Source of the DNA: Mermis nigrescens
Taxonomy: Eukaryota > Nematoda > Enoplea > Mermithida > Mermithidae
Assembly (NCBI GenBank): GCA_036768485.1
Contig: JAVLUZ010000142.1
Span: 2,665,848 to 2,729,847, forward strand
DNA length: 64,000 bases
Direction of reading: 5' to 3'
Both the position numbers and the translations under genes were made by a program. The notes beneath the pieces are model-generated. The model was not told the origin of the DNA. It saw only the letters and a list, made by a program, of their open reading frames with translations, and made no database searches. This document shows, piece after piece, positions 1-11,879 of the stretch (position 1 is the first letter of the stretch; each line of letters starts with the position of its first letter).

Positions 1-171
1 CGTTGAACAATTTGGATTTCCCTTTGCAGGTACTATCACCGGTAAATAAGCATGAATTCTTTTAAAACAACTTTTCGTAAATCCAAAATGAAGGTGAAAA
101 TCTTCATCCGGAATGTCATAAAAATTACGAGACTTAAATGAATGTCGTTTTGATTGAAAACGAGTTGAAAC

Positions 172-429
172 CATACATGGGCGTGGGGGGGGGCTGGGGG
201 GGTCTGGACCCCCAGAAACAAAAGACCCCCCAGAAATCAAAAGACCCCCCAGAATTCAATTTTTTGAAAATTTTTTCGTTTTTTTCGCAATTTTTTGATG
301 CCAATGGATAGTTCTTGATGAGAAACGTCGAAAAATGGTGTTTTTATCGCCATACCACCATTTTTGAGGCCATTTTTTGACCTTCAAAAATCTTGGACCC
401 CCCCAGAATTTTCTTGCTGCCCACGTATG
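172..429 (+). mobile_element. hAT-like MITE, copy 1
   Basis: A 258-bp noncoding element with 11-bp imperfect terminal inverted repeats (left CATACATGGGC; the right end reads CATACGTGGGC on the other strand). It is flanked by a perfect 8-bp duplication, GTTGAAAC (164-171 and 430-437). The duplication fits the hAT preference nTnnnnAn. Inside are G/C homopolymer runs, then a conserved core around GATGCCAATGGATAG. The core recurs in at least eight other copies in the window, in both orientations. No transposase is encoded. Confidence 0.85.
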
Positions 430-514
430 GTTGAAACCATCGAAAGTGCCATATTTTTACGAAAACAACTTTCAATTGTGCATGCTGATGCAAAGAATAT
501 GGTTTTAATCAAAA

Positions 515-695
515 GTTAACCCAGCCCCTGTCTCGTCTAATCATTCGACTAAATCACGTCTAACTTCGACAGAATTCCGACGCGTCCAACTTAGACACGT
601 CTAATGAGAAACACAGTTAAGAATCGACGCGTCTAAATCTAAAAATTTAGACGCGTCTTAGCTTAGACGTCTCATGATAAACCCACCCCTGAATC
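515..695. repeat. short foldback repeat built on TTAGACG motifs
   Basis: About 180 bp bounded by similar edges (CAGCCCCTG and CCACCCCTG) and filled with direct and inverted copies of GTCTAA/TTAGAC, including a hairpin near 636-656. It looks like a small MITE. I found no clear target duplication. The rest of 438-1099 shows no gene. Confidence 0.45.
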
Positions 696-1099
696 GTAAG
701 CTTGTTTAAATGACACATTTAATGCCGTCAATCATACGCTGATTTCTAATCTCATAAGTTCCCGCCAAAATTGTCTGCCATATTGGCCCAAAAAATAATC
801 CAATAAGTTCCGAATGCAATATTATCCGACGGCGTCCATAATTGTCAGCTCAGTGTGCAAGAATTTTACGGCTGCAAGAGGTACAAAAGGTTATTTGGCA
901 TCCGGTACTTGCGTTATTATTCAAGATATTTTGCATTCGGTTGTACTTATTTGTCAATTTAATGTATACATCAAATTACGTTTATACGCTAGAATTAATA
1001 TAAAAATGTTTATTCAATCTGAAATTGCAATATTTCCATGCAAAAAATTGCGCACGGTCTGATTTTTACATTGATCCAAAAGAACTACTAATCTCTAAT

Positions 1100-1402
1100 C
1101 TACCGCATCGACGATTGGCCAATTGTTATCGCAGCAACGCTGGCGCTTTGATGTCTACATAAAAATTGTTTGGCGAAAGCTCGCCGAAATTTTTCGTAGC
1201 CGTAGGCGTATACCGGTAAATTCGTCGAGGCGCTGATCACGGAAATGGAGAGAAGAAATAGATTGATTTCGTCGTAGAGCGACGATGTGTGCATTTCGCC
1301 GATCAAATTTATGACGAAACTGTAGCAATACGGTATGATTGAAAATAACGCCGTGTTAATGATGACTATCGACATGTTTTTCGTCAATTGAACCTCTCGC
1401 CC
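1100..1402 (-). CDS. candidate 7TM receptor exon (TM6-TM7 and tail)
   Basis: Read on the minus strand, this open segment has two hydrophobic helices, the first containing IVIINTALFSIIPYCYSFVI and the second about INLFLLSISVISASTNLPVY. A short basic segment with FRRAF follows, then a tail. Helix 6, an outer loop, helix 7 and an amphipathic F(R)xxF tail is the usual end of a rhodopsin-type receptor. A polypyrimidine stretch and AG precede it near 1400-1420. The upstream candidate exon (2471-2638) does not join it in frame at the obvious acceptors. Either a further exon is missing from this model or the gene is broken. The receptor subfamily and ligand cannot be named. The odd feature is the distance to the proposed first exon, about 23 kb. 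Confidence 0.42.
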   Translation of the reverse strand, partial: GREVQLTKNMSIVIINTALFSIIPYCYSFVINLIGEMHTSSLYDEINLFLLSISVISASTNLPVYAYGYEKFRRAFAKQFLCRHQSASVAAITIGQSSMR

Positions 1403-1659
1403 GAGAAAGAAAATAGCACGCAAAAATGTAGAAAAAACGAGAGAAGCAGAATTTCGGGGAAAAATCATAGAAAACATGTAAAAATAAAGACAAAAACACG
1501 TAAACGTGGCAGATTATATAACATCCGCAAAGACAAAGACGGAAAAACGGAAATTAAAGCAAGTGTACGAATTCTTTTCAATTGTTGTACGTGTTCTGGG
1601 GGGCTTCGACACCAGAATGGCTACTGACCTTCCGCAATGGCTGCCGGCCGACCCAACTC

Positions 1660-1970
1660 CCAGGATTTTTGATTTAAAAAACTATATGTGTTTTTAAGCG
1701 TTTTAACTAACTTCTGGCTCAAAAGTGTCAAATTTTTTAGGTTTGGCGACATAAATTCGGGCTATATTTTGTTCACTTTACTTTCATTTTTTCTAAATTT
1801 TTGAAATGTTTTATTCTTATTTCTTAGAAAGAGCGAGCGTTGTCTGGAACGTCAGAAAACAAAGTTTTTGACGTGTACACATCGTTTTTAGCCGAAAAAT
1901 ACTTTTTAAAAAATTTTGGGGCTTATCCTCCTCAGAATTCCCATGCGGTACATGCATGGTCACATATTTT
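1660..1970 (+). repeat. interspersed repeat family B, copy 1
   Basis: Resembles 25,380-25,675 and 28,950-29,235. All share a TTTTTAAGCGTTTTA-like start, an AAAAGTGTCAAATTTT block, a GAAACG/GAACGTC..AAAAC..GTTTTTGACG block, and a G-rich then CCCATGC end. It is noncoding and diverged. No transposase or clear ends are visible. Confidence 0.5.
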
Positions 1971-2470
1971 CATATATGGGCATGGGGGAAAGGGACCCAT
2001 AGAATTTTTAAGTCGCTTTTTATGCTCATCGGTGAGAAACATTGAAAAGTGCAAGTTTAGCTGTGAGAAAAGCATGTAAGATAAGAATCTATAAGGGGCG
2101 AAGTTTAGGCAAGTCAGGCGACCGAAGAAATCCTAATATTTTCAAAAGTTATGAGAGGGCAATGACATGTCGACGTTTATCTTATACGTTTTTACGAAAT
2201 TGCGTAAAAATAAAAAATCCTTCAAAAACAAAATGCACGCCAACACATTGGAAAACTAATTTACGCAAATTTGTTTTTATAAATCGCATTAGTAATATTT
2301 GTTTAATACCAATATTAATGGCAATTAATTAATAAATGAATGATTAATTAACAATTAAATAGGAAATTCATCGAAATAATTATTACATTTTGAGAAAGAA
2401 TAAAAGCTTTGTTTATTTAATTTGTGTAATTTATAACGTCCTCCAGTTTTAAGGACTCACTGCGTATTAC

Positions 2471-2638
2471 CGGTAAGCAATGCTCTGAATTTCGGATCGT
2501 TTTGACGAGTTTTTGATTTTTATCATAATTAGCGTAATGATGTATATGATAACCGTCAATGTGCTATAAATCAGACTCAAGCCGAATCGTATGGCGAAAA
2601 ACTTGAAAGAGGCGACGTCTACTGTGTAGCACATTGGT
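2471..2638 (-). CDS. candidate 7TM receptor exon (TM5)
   Basis: On the minus strand a TTTTTAG acceptor (2645-2639) is followed by an open segment and a GT donor at 2470-2469 (ACCG|GTAATA). It encodes a short polar start, one strong hydrophobic helix (about IYSTLTVIIYIITLIMIKIK) and a basic end, as at TM5 and the third inner loop of a receptor. It lies about 1.07 kb upstream, on the minus strand, of the TM6-TM7 segment, in the expected order. The exon ends in phase 2 and I could not match that to the next segment. Membership of the same gene is an inference. Confidence 0.4.
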
Positions 2639-2687
2639 CTAAAAACCAAATGAGAGCATAATTTTACAGCTCAGTCGCATCGAAAGC

Positions 2688-2990
2688 ATGCATGGGCATT
2701 ACTGAAATTCTGGGGTCTCAAAATCTTTGAGTATTAGAAAAGAGTAAAAAATGATAGTTAAAAAAAACGCCATTTTCGACGTTCGTCCTCAAGACGCAAC
2801 GTAAGCTAAAAGACTAATGGGAAAAGGAAAAAAATTTGTAACGGGTCTGATTAATTCAGTGGGGACAAGAGGAGGTTTTGTAGTTCTAACTAGACCCTCA
2901 GAATCCAGTAGAACCACCAAAAATCGATAAACCCCGAGAATTGAATTTTTTGCATGTTTTTTTCGGACTACGTCACCAAACCCCAAAATT
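2688..2990 (-). mobile_element. degraded hAT-like MITE fragment
   Basis: Starts CATGCATGGGC and continues with ATTCTGGGG, a reversed copy of the MITE family. It is diverged and loses recognisable similarity before a minisatellite at 2990. The right end is not identifiable. Confidence 0.4.
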
Positions 2991-3180
2991 CCCAACACGG
3001 CCACCGAAATTCCCAACACGGCCACCGTCCTATCACGGCCACTCGTCCTAACACGGCCACCGTCCCAACACGACCACCGTCCCAACACGGCCACCGAAAT
3101 TCCCAACATGGCCACCGTCCCAGAATGGCCACCGTCCCAACAAAGTCACTGTCTCAACACGGCCATCACAACACGAGGGC
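2990..3180. repeat. minisatellite, unit CCCAACACGGCCACCGT
   Basis: About eleven imperfect units of roughly 17-18 bp centred on CACGGCCACCG, some carrying a GAAATT insertion. It has an inverted counterpart at 3612-3748. The open frames across it come from the repeat period. Confidence 0.8.
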
Positions 3181-3425
3181 GTGGTAGGTTTGGGGTATGC
3201 ACCCTCAGAAGTTCGAATAACCCTAGATCCCAAAATACCCACCCCCCAGAATTCAAATTTTTAATTTTTTTACACTTAGTTTCGCGATTTTTTTGATGCC
3301 ACTGGATAGTGCTCGATGAGAAACCTTAAAAATGGTGTTTTCTTAGTCATAAACACTGTTTTAAGACTATTTTTGACCTTTGAAAAATTTTGCACCCCCT
3401 ACCCCTAGAATTTTGGTGCTGAATG
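3176..3425 (+). mobile_element. hAT-like MITE copy with unclear left end
   Basis: Carries the family core (GATGCCACTGGATAGTGCTC, a GACCTTTGAAAAATTTTGCAC block, and AGAATTTTGGTGCTG), with GGGCGTGG at the left. The terminal repeats are incomplete and no duplication is visible, probably because the left side merges with the minisatellite. Confidence 0.6.
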
Positions 3426-3611
3426 TTTCCGATGCGCCCAACAGGCCAACCCGACCACAGTGCAGAACAATGCTTGCTGTATGCAAAATTTTTATACATG
3501 TAAAAAACTAACGTAAGTCATCAATTTAATCGCTGCCACATGTATATCCATGCTTAATTACCTTCATGTTATTAACTATTAATTCCTACTTAGCTGATTG
3601 AAATACAGTGA

Positions 3612-3748
3612 ATGTGGCCTTGTTGAGACAGTGGCTTTGTTGGGACGGTGGCCACGTTGGGACGGTGGCCGTGTTGGTACGCTGGCCGTGTTGAGACTTT
3701 TGGTGGCCTTGTTGGACGGTAGCCGTGCTGGGACGGTGGCCGTTGGGA
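3612..3748. repeat. minisatellite, inverted relative to 2990-3180
   Basis: Units GTTGGGACGGTGGCCGT, the reverse complement of the 2990-3180 unit. The two arrays are about 430 bp apart and each abuts a hAT-like MITE. Confidence 0.75.
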
Positions 3749-3749
3749 T

Positions 3750-4022
3750 CACATATGGGCGTGGGGGGTTGAAGGGGTACGCACCCCCAAAAGTTGAAAT
3801 ACTCTTCCCCTAGAAATCGCAAAATACCCCGCCCCCCAAAATTCAAATTTTGAAATTTTTTTTGCTTTTTTGAGCGATTTTTTGATGCCATTGGATAGTG
3901 CCTAAAACGTCGAAAATTGTGTTTTTTCGCCATACGACCACTTTTAAGACCATTTTTTTACCTTTGAAAATTTTTTCACCACCCATCCCTCTTCCCTCCA
4001 GAATTTCGGTGCTGCTCACCTA
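3750..4022 (+). mobile_element. hAT-like MITE copy
   Basis: Starts CACATATGGGC and ends near GCTCACCTAT, with the full family core between. The flanks do not show a convincing 8-bp duplication, so the copy is old or altered at one edge. Confidence 0.65.
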
Positions 4023-4448
4023 TAGTGTCAACCTGGTGCTGGCAACTCAGATAAGCAACCTGCAGAAAATATGTAACTATGCCATTTTAGTATGATATGA
4101 CTCAAGCTAAGGCAGCGTTGTTATTGTACGCATTTAAGTTAAAATTATGTTGCAAAGTGGCAGAAACGGGTTTTTTAATCAACTTATTGCTGAATTAAAA
4201 CTGAAGGATCCTGACCTTTACCGCCGAATTCTACGATTGAGTGTCGACATATTTGAATTTTTGATTGAGCTTTGCTGCCTCATCTTCAACGGAACGATAC
4301 TTCTATGAGGAAAGCTATTCTTAATTTTAATCTTAATTTTTTGTCGAAACTTTTGAGTGCAAAACTCCTTACGACACTCGGCAATAATCGAAATAAAAGA
4401 AGCATGACTCGTAGGGGCGACAACGAAGCTTTAGCACAGAAATCAAAT

Positions 4449-4940
4449 CAGTGGTGATCCAGGATTTTTCGTGATAGGAGGGCGGAACCCAAAATTTTCC
4501 TAGAAGTGTCAAACATTGTCCAAAAAATCATATATTATGCCCTAAGTACCGGTTTGTTGCCGTCTGTCGATATGTAAAATTATTTCTGATACAAAAAAGT
4601 AAAATTTCAAAATTTTCAAAGTTTCATGAAAACTCTCGCAAATTAAGCAGAAATCAACACAAGTCGCTGAAAAAATCGAGAAATCATTGTAGGGGCTACA
4701 AAATCCTTGTTCTGTACAAAAACTACTCCTATGAAGTAAATTTAAGTTTTTAAGAATGCCAATAGAGTCCCTTAATGTCATTAATGAGTACTATCCTTAA
4801 AATTTAATAAAAATTTGAAAAATTATGATAAAAATGGCTAAAATCATCGAAAAGTACACATCTATTCTTAATTGCGCACAAATATTTTTTGACGACAGGG
4901 GCGGCCGCCCCTCCTCCGCCCTTCTCTCAGTCCGCCAGTG
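4449..4940. mobile_element. hAT-like nonautonomous element (second family)
   Basis: A 492-bp noncoding element. The left end is CAGTGGTGATCCAGG; the right end read inward is CACTGGCGGACTGAG. The flanks AATCAAAT (4441-4448) and AATCAAAA (4941-4948) match at 7 of 8 bases. Ends of CA...TG and an 8-bp duplication are typical of hAT elements. No transposase. Confidence 0.6.
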
Positions 4941-5084
4941 AATCAAAAATATAATTTGAGTTTAACTGAAAAAAGAGTACCTACCTTAAATAATTATTAC
5001 TTCACACTTTGCTAATAAACACTCGCAGAAAAATCGATAGCATTGTAAAATAGTGCAGGCGTGTGTTAAAATAGCAGGTTGCTA

Positions 5085-5345
5085 CCCAAAAATCGATCAT
5101 TGCTCGATCCACCGGCGGCAACCAAAAGTGTAGGCTTCTGCAGGTTGCGGCGTAATTTTGTCAGGAAACCAGCGGCCACCGGCCACCAGAACCTGGTTGC
5201 CATGCTATTTTTCGCTAGTACCTGCGGCAACCGGCCACCAGCCACCAGGTTGCCGGGCGGCTGGCCGCCGTTATTTTGCGCTAGCACCTGCGGCAACCAG
5301 CCACTGCCACCAGGTTACTGATGGCCGGTTGCCGCTAGTTGCTGC
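5085..5345. repeat. GC-rich minisatellite with CGGCAACC/GGCCACC units
   Basis: Imperfect repeats of GCGGCAACC, GGCCACCAG and CACCAGGTTGCC, with copies on both strands so that hairpins can form. The GC content is far above the surroundings. The open frames here are made by the repeat. Confidence 0.6.
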
Positions 5346-5349
5346 CGTG

Positions 5350-6437
5350 TGAGCGGGCCTTATGATATAATTACTGATCATATGCTAGTTTTTATGATTA
5401 TATTTTGAATAAGATAATTAATTAAAATTAACTAATAAAAACAATACAAAATAAGTAATAATTAATTAAACATCATTAAATAATTAATATTAATATTCGT
5501 TATATTTTGACCTGACTGGCTAGCTCTTGGCAATTAAAATAAGCCAAACCTAAGAATAATAAGATAAAGAACGTGTATTGTGAGTTAAACTAAAAACTCC
5601 ATCATGTTGTGGAATTCGAAGAGCTGATGTAAATCCACTAATAATATTGCAATATGAAAAATAAATTTTATCCGTGCTTCTCTTGGAGCCCTACACCGTA
5701 AAAATAATCTCCCTTGGCTTGCATTCGCATGCTAAAATTAAGCTGCAAAAATTGCAGGAAAAAGGAATAAAACTGATTAAGAAATAAACGGAAAAGTACG
5801 TACGATAAAAAATACGGATATAGCGAGAAAACGGGAAAAAGACAGAAACAGTACGGTTAGGGGGCTCGCATGGAATATGCGAAGAGTTTTAGGTAAAATA
5901 TTGCTACTTAATAATCGAAAATTTAAGGAGAAACCTAGATTCCTCAATAGTGATTGTAATCGAATACAAGCCGGAAATGGCGATAAGATATTTAGGTAGA
6001 TAATTTTTCAGTCGAATTTGAGTGTTTTTGAAAGCAGTTAAAGCGATTTCAGCCTGATAAGACCAACATATTCCAGTTTTTCATTACAACTACTTTAATT
6101 ATTTCAATTATTATTTTTTTCCATTATTTTCCATTTTTCCATTTCCCATCATTTTTTCCTTTTTTTCGTTTTTTTTCTTTTATTCTCATAAGTACCAGCC
6201 GTGCTTTGCACATACAACACAAACCCGATCAATTGACGCCATCGGCCGTTAATATTGTTTATCGTACACGCTATTGCCACTGTAGCGCAGTCGATCGAAT
6301 TGGCAAGAAATATTTGGACCATATATGGTTTCTTGGTCCATTGATGGTGTTGTCAAAAAATGCGACAGCGGCAAACCGGTCAATTGCTTGAATGCAATTT
6401 ATTTTTCGTGTAAAAATTAATGTTTGCGACTCGGAAA
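5350..6437. other. noncoding AT-rich stretch
   Basis: No convincing exon, RNA gene or element boundary. A pyrimidine-rich run lies at about 6105-6185. Confidence 0.5.
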
Positions 6438-6685
6438 CATACAGCGGGCGGCACCAAAATTCTAGGAAGGAGGGTGCAAGAATTTTCATAGGTAAAAAAA
6501 TGGACTTAAAAATGGTGGTATGGCGAAAAAAACCCCATTTTTAAATGTTTCTCATCGAGCACTATCCATTGGCATCGAAAAATTGCGAAAAAAACAACAG
6601 AAAATTTCAACAATTGAATTTTGGGGGTAGGGGTATTTTGGTTACCGAGGGGTGCATATCCCCGAACCCCCCACGCTCAGGTATG
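6438..6685 (-). mobile_element. hAT-like MITE, reversed copy
   Basis: Runs from CATACAGCGGGC to the mirrored GGTATG end, with the conserved core reversed. The flanks CTCGGAAA (6430-6437) and TTCGGAAA (6686-6693) match at 7 of 8 bases, and the right copy fits nTnnnnAn. Confidence 0.8.
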
Positions 6686-7496
6686 TTCGGAAAGGCCAAT
6701 CGTTCTGCTAGCTACGAATCGTACATTTTAAAAGTGTAAGCATCTACTGAATGTTTAGCTCACGAGTCAAGATCATCATCTTCGGGCGAAAAAGCAATGG
6801 GTACACTTCAACTGATTTTTTACGTTTCAAACAATTCCTCTTTTTTCTAGAAAATCAGAACAGAAAACTTTCAAGCATTTTCGGATAAAAATCGAGTAAA
6901 TTGAACAAAATATAGCCATGTGTAGATGGCGCTGAGCGCTAAAAATTTAAGACTTTCGAGCTGAAAATTAGCTAAAAATGCACACATTTAACAATTTCTA
7001 CAAAAAATCGACAATTATGGGGGCGAGTCGCAGCCATTTTGCGGGGAGGGCCTTCTCGAGGCTCAAACCCTCTCTCGAAACCACACCACTACCCAAAAAA
7101 GAGGTATGGTCTTCAGATTAGGTGATCAGATCGATCAGATCGGCTCTAAGCTATCTTGCTATAGAAAAATTGCAAATAAAATTCCCATTTCTATTGTGAT
7201 CAATAAAAGAAATTAACGTGTGAATTAAAAACGAGTCAGCAATTTTGATCAAGTCATTGGCATTTATTATTCAGAATTCAATATCCTACGGATTTGAATC
7301 TGGCCTAATAATTTACCTGCAACCTTAACCTTATCAGTGCTCTGAACGAATCAAAAAGTTTCAAAATACTTAACACGCACTAAAAGGAAGGGACAAAAAA
7401 TACGTTTATTCCACTTGAATATAAAATCATTTAAAACGATAGATAAAAAATTCGTGCTCCAGTTATTTTCACAGGAGATGTAGTTATAAATTGACA
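6686..7496. other. noncoding, with a family B fragment
   Basis: About 6880-7000 resembles repeat family B in reverse (AAATCGAGTAAATTGAACAA, GCGCTAAAAATTTA blocks). No gene seen. Confidence 0.4.
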
Positions 7497-7655
7497 CTAT
7501 AGTCTGTTTCACATAAGTTTGTGCATAAATTTTAATAATTTTTTCGATAGTAAAAAGACGGATTACGATAATTATATATATCTGTCAGTCTGTCAGCTTA
7601 TTGTCGGATATAGTTTTTAAAATTTCTGCCGAAACTTGTGTGAAACAGACTATAG
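7497..7655. mobile_element. foldback MITE with TATAGTCTGTTTCACA ends
   Basis: About 158 bp. The left end TATAGTCTGTTTCACATAAG is mirrored by CTTGTGTGAAACAGACTATA at the right, so the two ends pair over about 17 bp. The terminal TATAGTCTGTTTCA also ends the repeats at 30,893 and 31,313. A TA target is possible, as in Tc1/mariner-type MITEs. Confidence 0.6.
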
Positions 7656-7656
7656 A

Positions 7657-8433
7657 CCAGCAAAGAGAAATGCTCCGATGGAACAAAAAAGATGAATATA
7701 CTTGGAATTGTGGATTATTAAGGATGTAAAAGGAGGGGACTAGGAAAAAGCTACCTAAAGTCGCAAAATCTGATAAAAATGACACATTCTCTAAGCAACG
7801 CGAAAAATCGAAGTATATTCTGCGACCTCTAAAAAAGTGTCTTTTTTTAAATAATTTTCAAAGTTTCAGATAAGAGTGTATAAACGAAATCTATAATGTT
7901 TACTTTTTTAAATTGCTGGCAAGTAGCAACGCTGACTAGCTTCGTATCCTGATTGATAGAAAACTAAGTGGTATTGTCTTTAAAGTTGTTTTATTTTGTT
8001 ATGAATATAGCAAAGCAGAGGCCGATTGATTAGTGCACACAATCGTCACAGGCATGCTAGTGTACCTACATTTAGTCTATTTCAAGTCAACTTACGCGTT
8101 ACCTACTGTTTTAAACAAACAATTTCTTCAATTGTCTTGGATGCATCAATGTTTGCTATTTCATTCAATTGGCTTAGAAAGACTGTTACTTTACTCAATA
8201 TCATTTCCCATAGCTACTGCATATAGCTAACGTGCTGCTTTTTCAATCATTTTTATGGTTAAATATTTATTTTAATCTGTTAACCGCAGAATATACTTCG
8301 ATTTTTTGCGTTGCTTAGAGAAAGTGTGATTTTTATCAGATTTTGCGACTTTAGGTAGCTTTTTCCTAGTCCCCTCCTTTTACATCCTTAATAATCCACA
8401 ATTCCAATTATATCGGAGCATTTGTATTTGTAG
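7657..8433. mobile_element. foldback element with about 160-bp inverted repeats, copy 1
   Basis: Both ends carry long inverted repeats. The left arm (CAGCAAAG, ATGCTCCGATGG, GTCGCAAAATCTGATAAAAA, CGAAGTATATTCTGCG) is mirrored at 8285-8433, where about 25 bp have been lost near 8409. The middle (about 8020-8230) is noncoding. A second copy is at 35,360-36,146 in inverted orientation. Confidence 0.75.
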
Positions 8434-10830
8434 TACCCTACTTTTAATTAGCATGATTTGAGTACATCAGTCAGTAAACACATACAGTAACATGCCGCAA
8501 TAATGACAGCAGTCCATTAACATCAGCATTATCCTTTTTAAACAAGACAACAGATCAAAGTTTTTCAGCATAAACTTTAAGCAAATATCAAGTGTAAGGA
8601 ACACGAACGCTCAGATTTGGAAGTAAAATAAATTTGTAGTATAAACTACATATTAACAACAAATGAATAGTGCAGTCTTCACACAACTACTAGGTGTAGA
8701 GAAAACTAAGAGTCAGATTCCCAATTCTGATTTAAGGTAGAACATTTTGAAAAAAATCAAGCTTGCGCAAGGCTCTAGAACTGAAGTTAATATGCAGTGT
8801 AAACTTTAGACAACCACAAAGTGTAAAGAAAATTTCAGGCGGATTCGTAATTCTGATATTACTGTGATATTACGATCAACATTTATTAGAGAATTAACTC
8901 TCAACAATGTCCCGAGGACACAAAAATATCAGATGAATTTCACTTTACACTACTGATGAGTGCAAACAAACTGGCGTATCAGATTTGGTTTCTGGTTCAT
9001 TTTTAGACTTGAGATTATGTACAGACTCATAACCCAGAACTTGGCAGATAACACGTTCAACTCCCCCATTTTTTTGACTTTACACCTCGCAAAAAAGATA
9101 AATATTGGTGTAAACAAAGGCAATTAGCTGTGACGCGTATCCCTTAGAATGTACTTTATTTTTATTTTACTCGACCTCGCCCGACTTCTAAACAGAGAAA
9201 GTGGCGAACAATAAAAATGGACTAACACGTATTTTCCACTGTCCACCACATTGTAAACTTTAAAAATCTGAACCTGACGCCCCATTGAGTGTAAATAAAT
9301 TCGGTTCAGGTCAGTTTGTAGCCCTTTGATTGTAGTACATTTGTATGTGCCAAACTTATGTTCCGCAACCAATCAAAATACGAAAAAACCTGTTTTTCGC
9401 CCATTTTACACCTCAAATTTCGAACTTTACACCCCCATAAACAACTCAATATTAAGTTTTTTTTAACGCGGCTTGCTTCGAAATGTAGCCTTTAGAAGTT
9501 ATTTTATTTCTATTTTATTCAATTTATCCCAACTCATAACCGAAAAAATTGGCAGAGCTCTTTTTTAATCATCCACTAGAGCGTAAAGTTTAATTCTCTG
9601 GTACTAATTGCGTATTGATTGTAGAAAAGTTTGCTGGTGAGCACAAGATAGCCCTTAATCCGTAGTACATTTCTGTCAGAAGAAATTTCTTAAATCTCAT
9701 AAGTTGAGGTGTTGGCAGACATAAACAAGTCGAAAGTACATGGTTTTGCCAAAAGAATTAAAAAAATGAAGAAAATTAGTACTCAGAAGATTTTAAACAA
9801 TTAGTCTTTTTTTAAACCAGCATGCGAGAACGGACGCGTGAGCTTCTGCACCAACTCGACATATCGGCAGAATTTTAATACTTAGTCAATTATTGAAGAA
9901 TATTTATCATTCTACTAAAGTTTAAGAATAGAGCATTTATGATAATAAAAATAATTTTTTATTAAAGACGAGTCAAAAACCTCTGAAATCAGAAAAATCC
10001 GATCAAACAATATGCAATACGGAGTTATCTATCGGCATTAGAAAATAGATGCATGATTCAAAGTTCACCTCTTCATACCTCAACAAACAGTGGCTGTAGA
10101 AAAGTTTAAAGGTCAGATTCGTTATTCTGACATTACAGAGAACATTTTTTTAAAAAATTCATCATTCACAACGCTCTAGGCGAAAAAAATTTTTCAGTGT
10201 AAAGTTTACACCTGCACTTATAACGCAATATTGATTGTAAAGAAACAAAATAAATTTTGACGTGTAGCGCTTAGGACGAGGCACATTTTGATGGTAGTTA
10301 CCACCTTCTGTCTACTAAGTGGCGAATATGACAGGAAAAAAACATTTTTTGTCCCAGACTCTTTACAACAAACCGCCTCTAACTTTGAAAATATTACTTT
10401 TGAAAAAAATTAAAAAAAGGCTCTCTCCTAGATTTTATAACCGTCTACTTTTTGAAACCAATCAGACTTCATAGAATGCTAAACTGAGTTAGAAATGCTC
10501 GTGCACATGAAAACAGTAAAAAACCATCTAATTTACACTTCTGTGTAACAACTAACGAATGTAAAGAAATTTTAAGACCAGATTCGTATCCTACTAATCA
10601 GGAAAAAATTTTAGAAAACAATTGGCCCTTCGCAAATTATTTGAATTTTTGGTGTTAACTTTACACGCTCACGACAACCTCGGTATTGAGTTTAAACAAA
10701 AAAAGGTATCTAAGTTTTTTATTATCTATTGTTTAGAAAAAACCGCACCTCCCAGATGTGTGCGTTATAGCTGTGAGGGGGCATACGTTGGGGTACCCAA
10801 GCATATTATAGGTACGCGCTAATGCGCTAC
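8434..10830. repeat. large interspersed repeat, copy 1 (inverted to 31,687-35,357)
   Basis: The whole stretch is found again, reversed and diverged, at 31,687-35,357. Examples are the CATACAGTAACATG, GTGGCGAACAATAAAAATGG and GGTACGCGCTAATGCGCTACC blocks. It is full of recurring TTTACAC/GTAAAGTTTACA motifs spaced irregularly. One end is a near-palindrome (GGTACGCGCTAATGCGCTACC, 10,810-10,831); the other abuts the foldback element. No convincing protein is encoded. The class is undetermined. Confidence 0.65.
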
Positions 10831-11610
10831 CTATGATACAGGCATAGATGCGCAGTATGACCAGTCTAGGGACCAGCCAGGCAGCTTTTTTAGCAGCATT
10901 GGCTTAAAAAATAGGGTATAAATGCTAAAATGATATAAAAACCTTGTTACTTCACAGTTTCTGATGAATCCTATGTACCATTGCGCTAAATTTTAGATTT
11001 TGTCCGTTTTTAGCCAATACTTTGCTTTATTTGCACTAGAATATCAAAAAAGTATTAGGAAATCTAGACCCCAGCCCATCAGCTGCATGTTTGAATGCAT
11101 GTTTTTTATTATTTAAAGAATGTTTCACAATTCCAAGTTTTTTATATTTTTTATTTTATTTTATTGATTTTTTTATTCTTTCAAGAGATTATTTTAATGA
11201 GTGTTCCGCACCATTTTTCGTTTGAAATTTATATTCATTTGCGCGATATGTTTCTAGCGGTTCGACTGATCTTAGTCTTTAATCAATCAAATCGCCTTAT
11301 ATTGAATGCCAAAAACAACATTTTCAGCATTCTGCATAGGTTTTATTTATGTACATTTCGGTGAAATTTGTGATGAGAGTCTGAATGGGGTATGTAGTCC
11401 AAGAATACATTTTGGCTTATAGAACAGTAAACGACCCAGAGGAAGTATTGCGAAAATATTTCAGCCAAAATATTTTAGCTGACCGGTCACTCGACATTTC
11501 GAACTTCATAAAAATTTTACACACAAATAATTTCCACGGATACTTCACAAAACTTTTTTCTTAAAGTATTGTAAAAATTTTTCGACAGCGGTCTTTATCA
11601 ACGCTGCGAC
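10831..11610. other. noncoding stretch
   Basis: AT-rich. A short open frame at 11,095-11,364 has no recognisable domain and low-complexity T-rich composition. I see nothing I would call a gene. Confidence 0.45.
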
Positions 11611-11879
11611 CACACCTGGGCGTGGCGGGTTTATTTGAGTATGCACCCCCTCCCCCGAGAAACCAAAACACCCCCCCAAAAAAACCAAACTCCTCCCCAG
11701 AATTCAATTTTTGAAATTTTTCCTGTGTTTTTCGAAATTTTTTGATGCCAATGGATAGTACTCGATGAGAAACGTTGAAAATGGTGTTTTTCGCCATATC
11801 ACCATTTTTAAGGCCATTTTTTGACTTTTGAAGAATCTTGGACACCCCCCCCCCAGAACATTGGTACCGCCCACCTATT
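11611..11879 (+). mobile_element. hAT-like MITE copy
   Basis: Starts CACACCTGGGCGTGG and ends GCCCACCTATT, with the complete core between. The flanks GCTGCGAC (11,603-11,610) and GCCGCAAC (11,880-11,887) agree at 6 of 8 bases, an eroded duplication. Confidence 0.7.

Noticed and set aside
2990..3180. Possible CRISPR-like array
   Set aside because: Units are contiguous and imperfect with no unique spacers, and the genome is eukaryotic.
2954..3187. Frame with repeated QHGHR units, resembling a His-rich protein
   Set aside because: Made by the CACGGCCACCG minisatellite; no start context or conservation.
9124..9372. 82-codon minus-strand frame, also present at 33,864-34,100
   Set aside because: Part of the large inverted repeat pair; the shared frame is short and breaks outside this block, with no domain.
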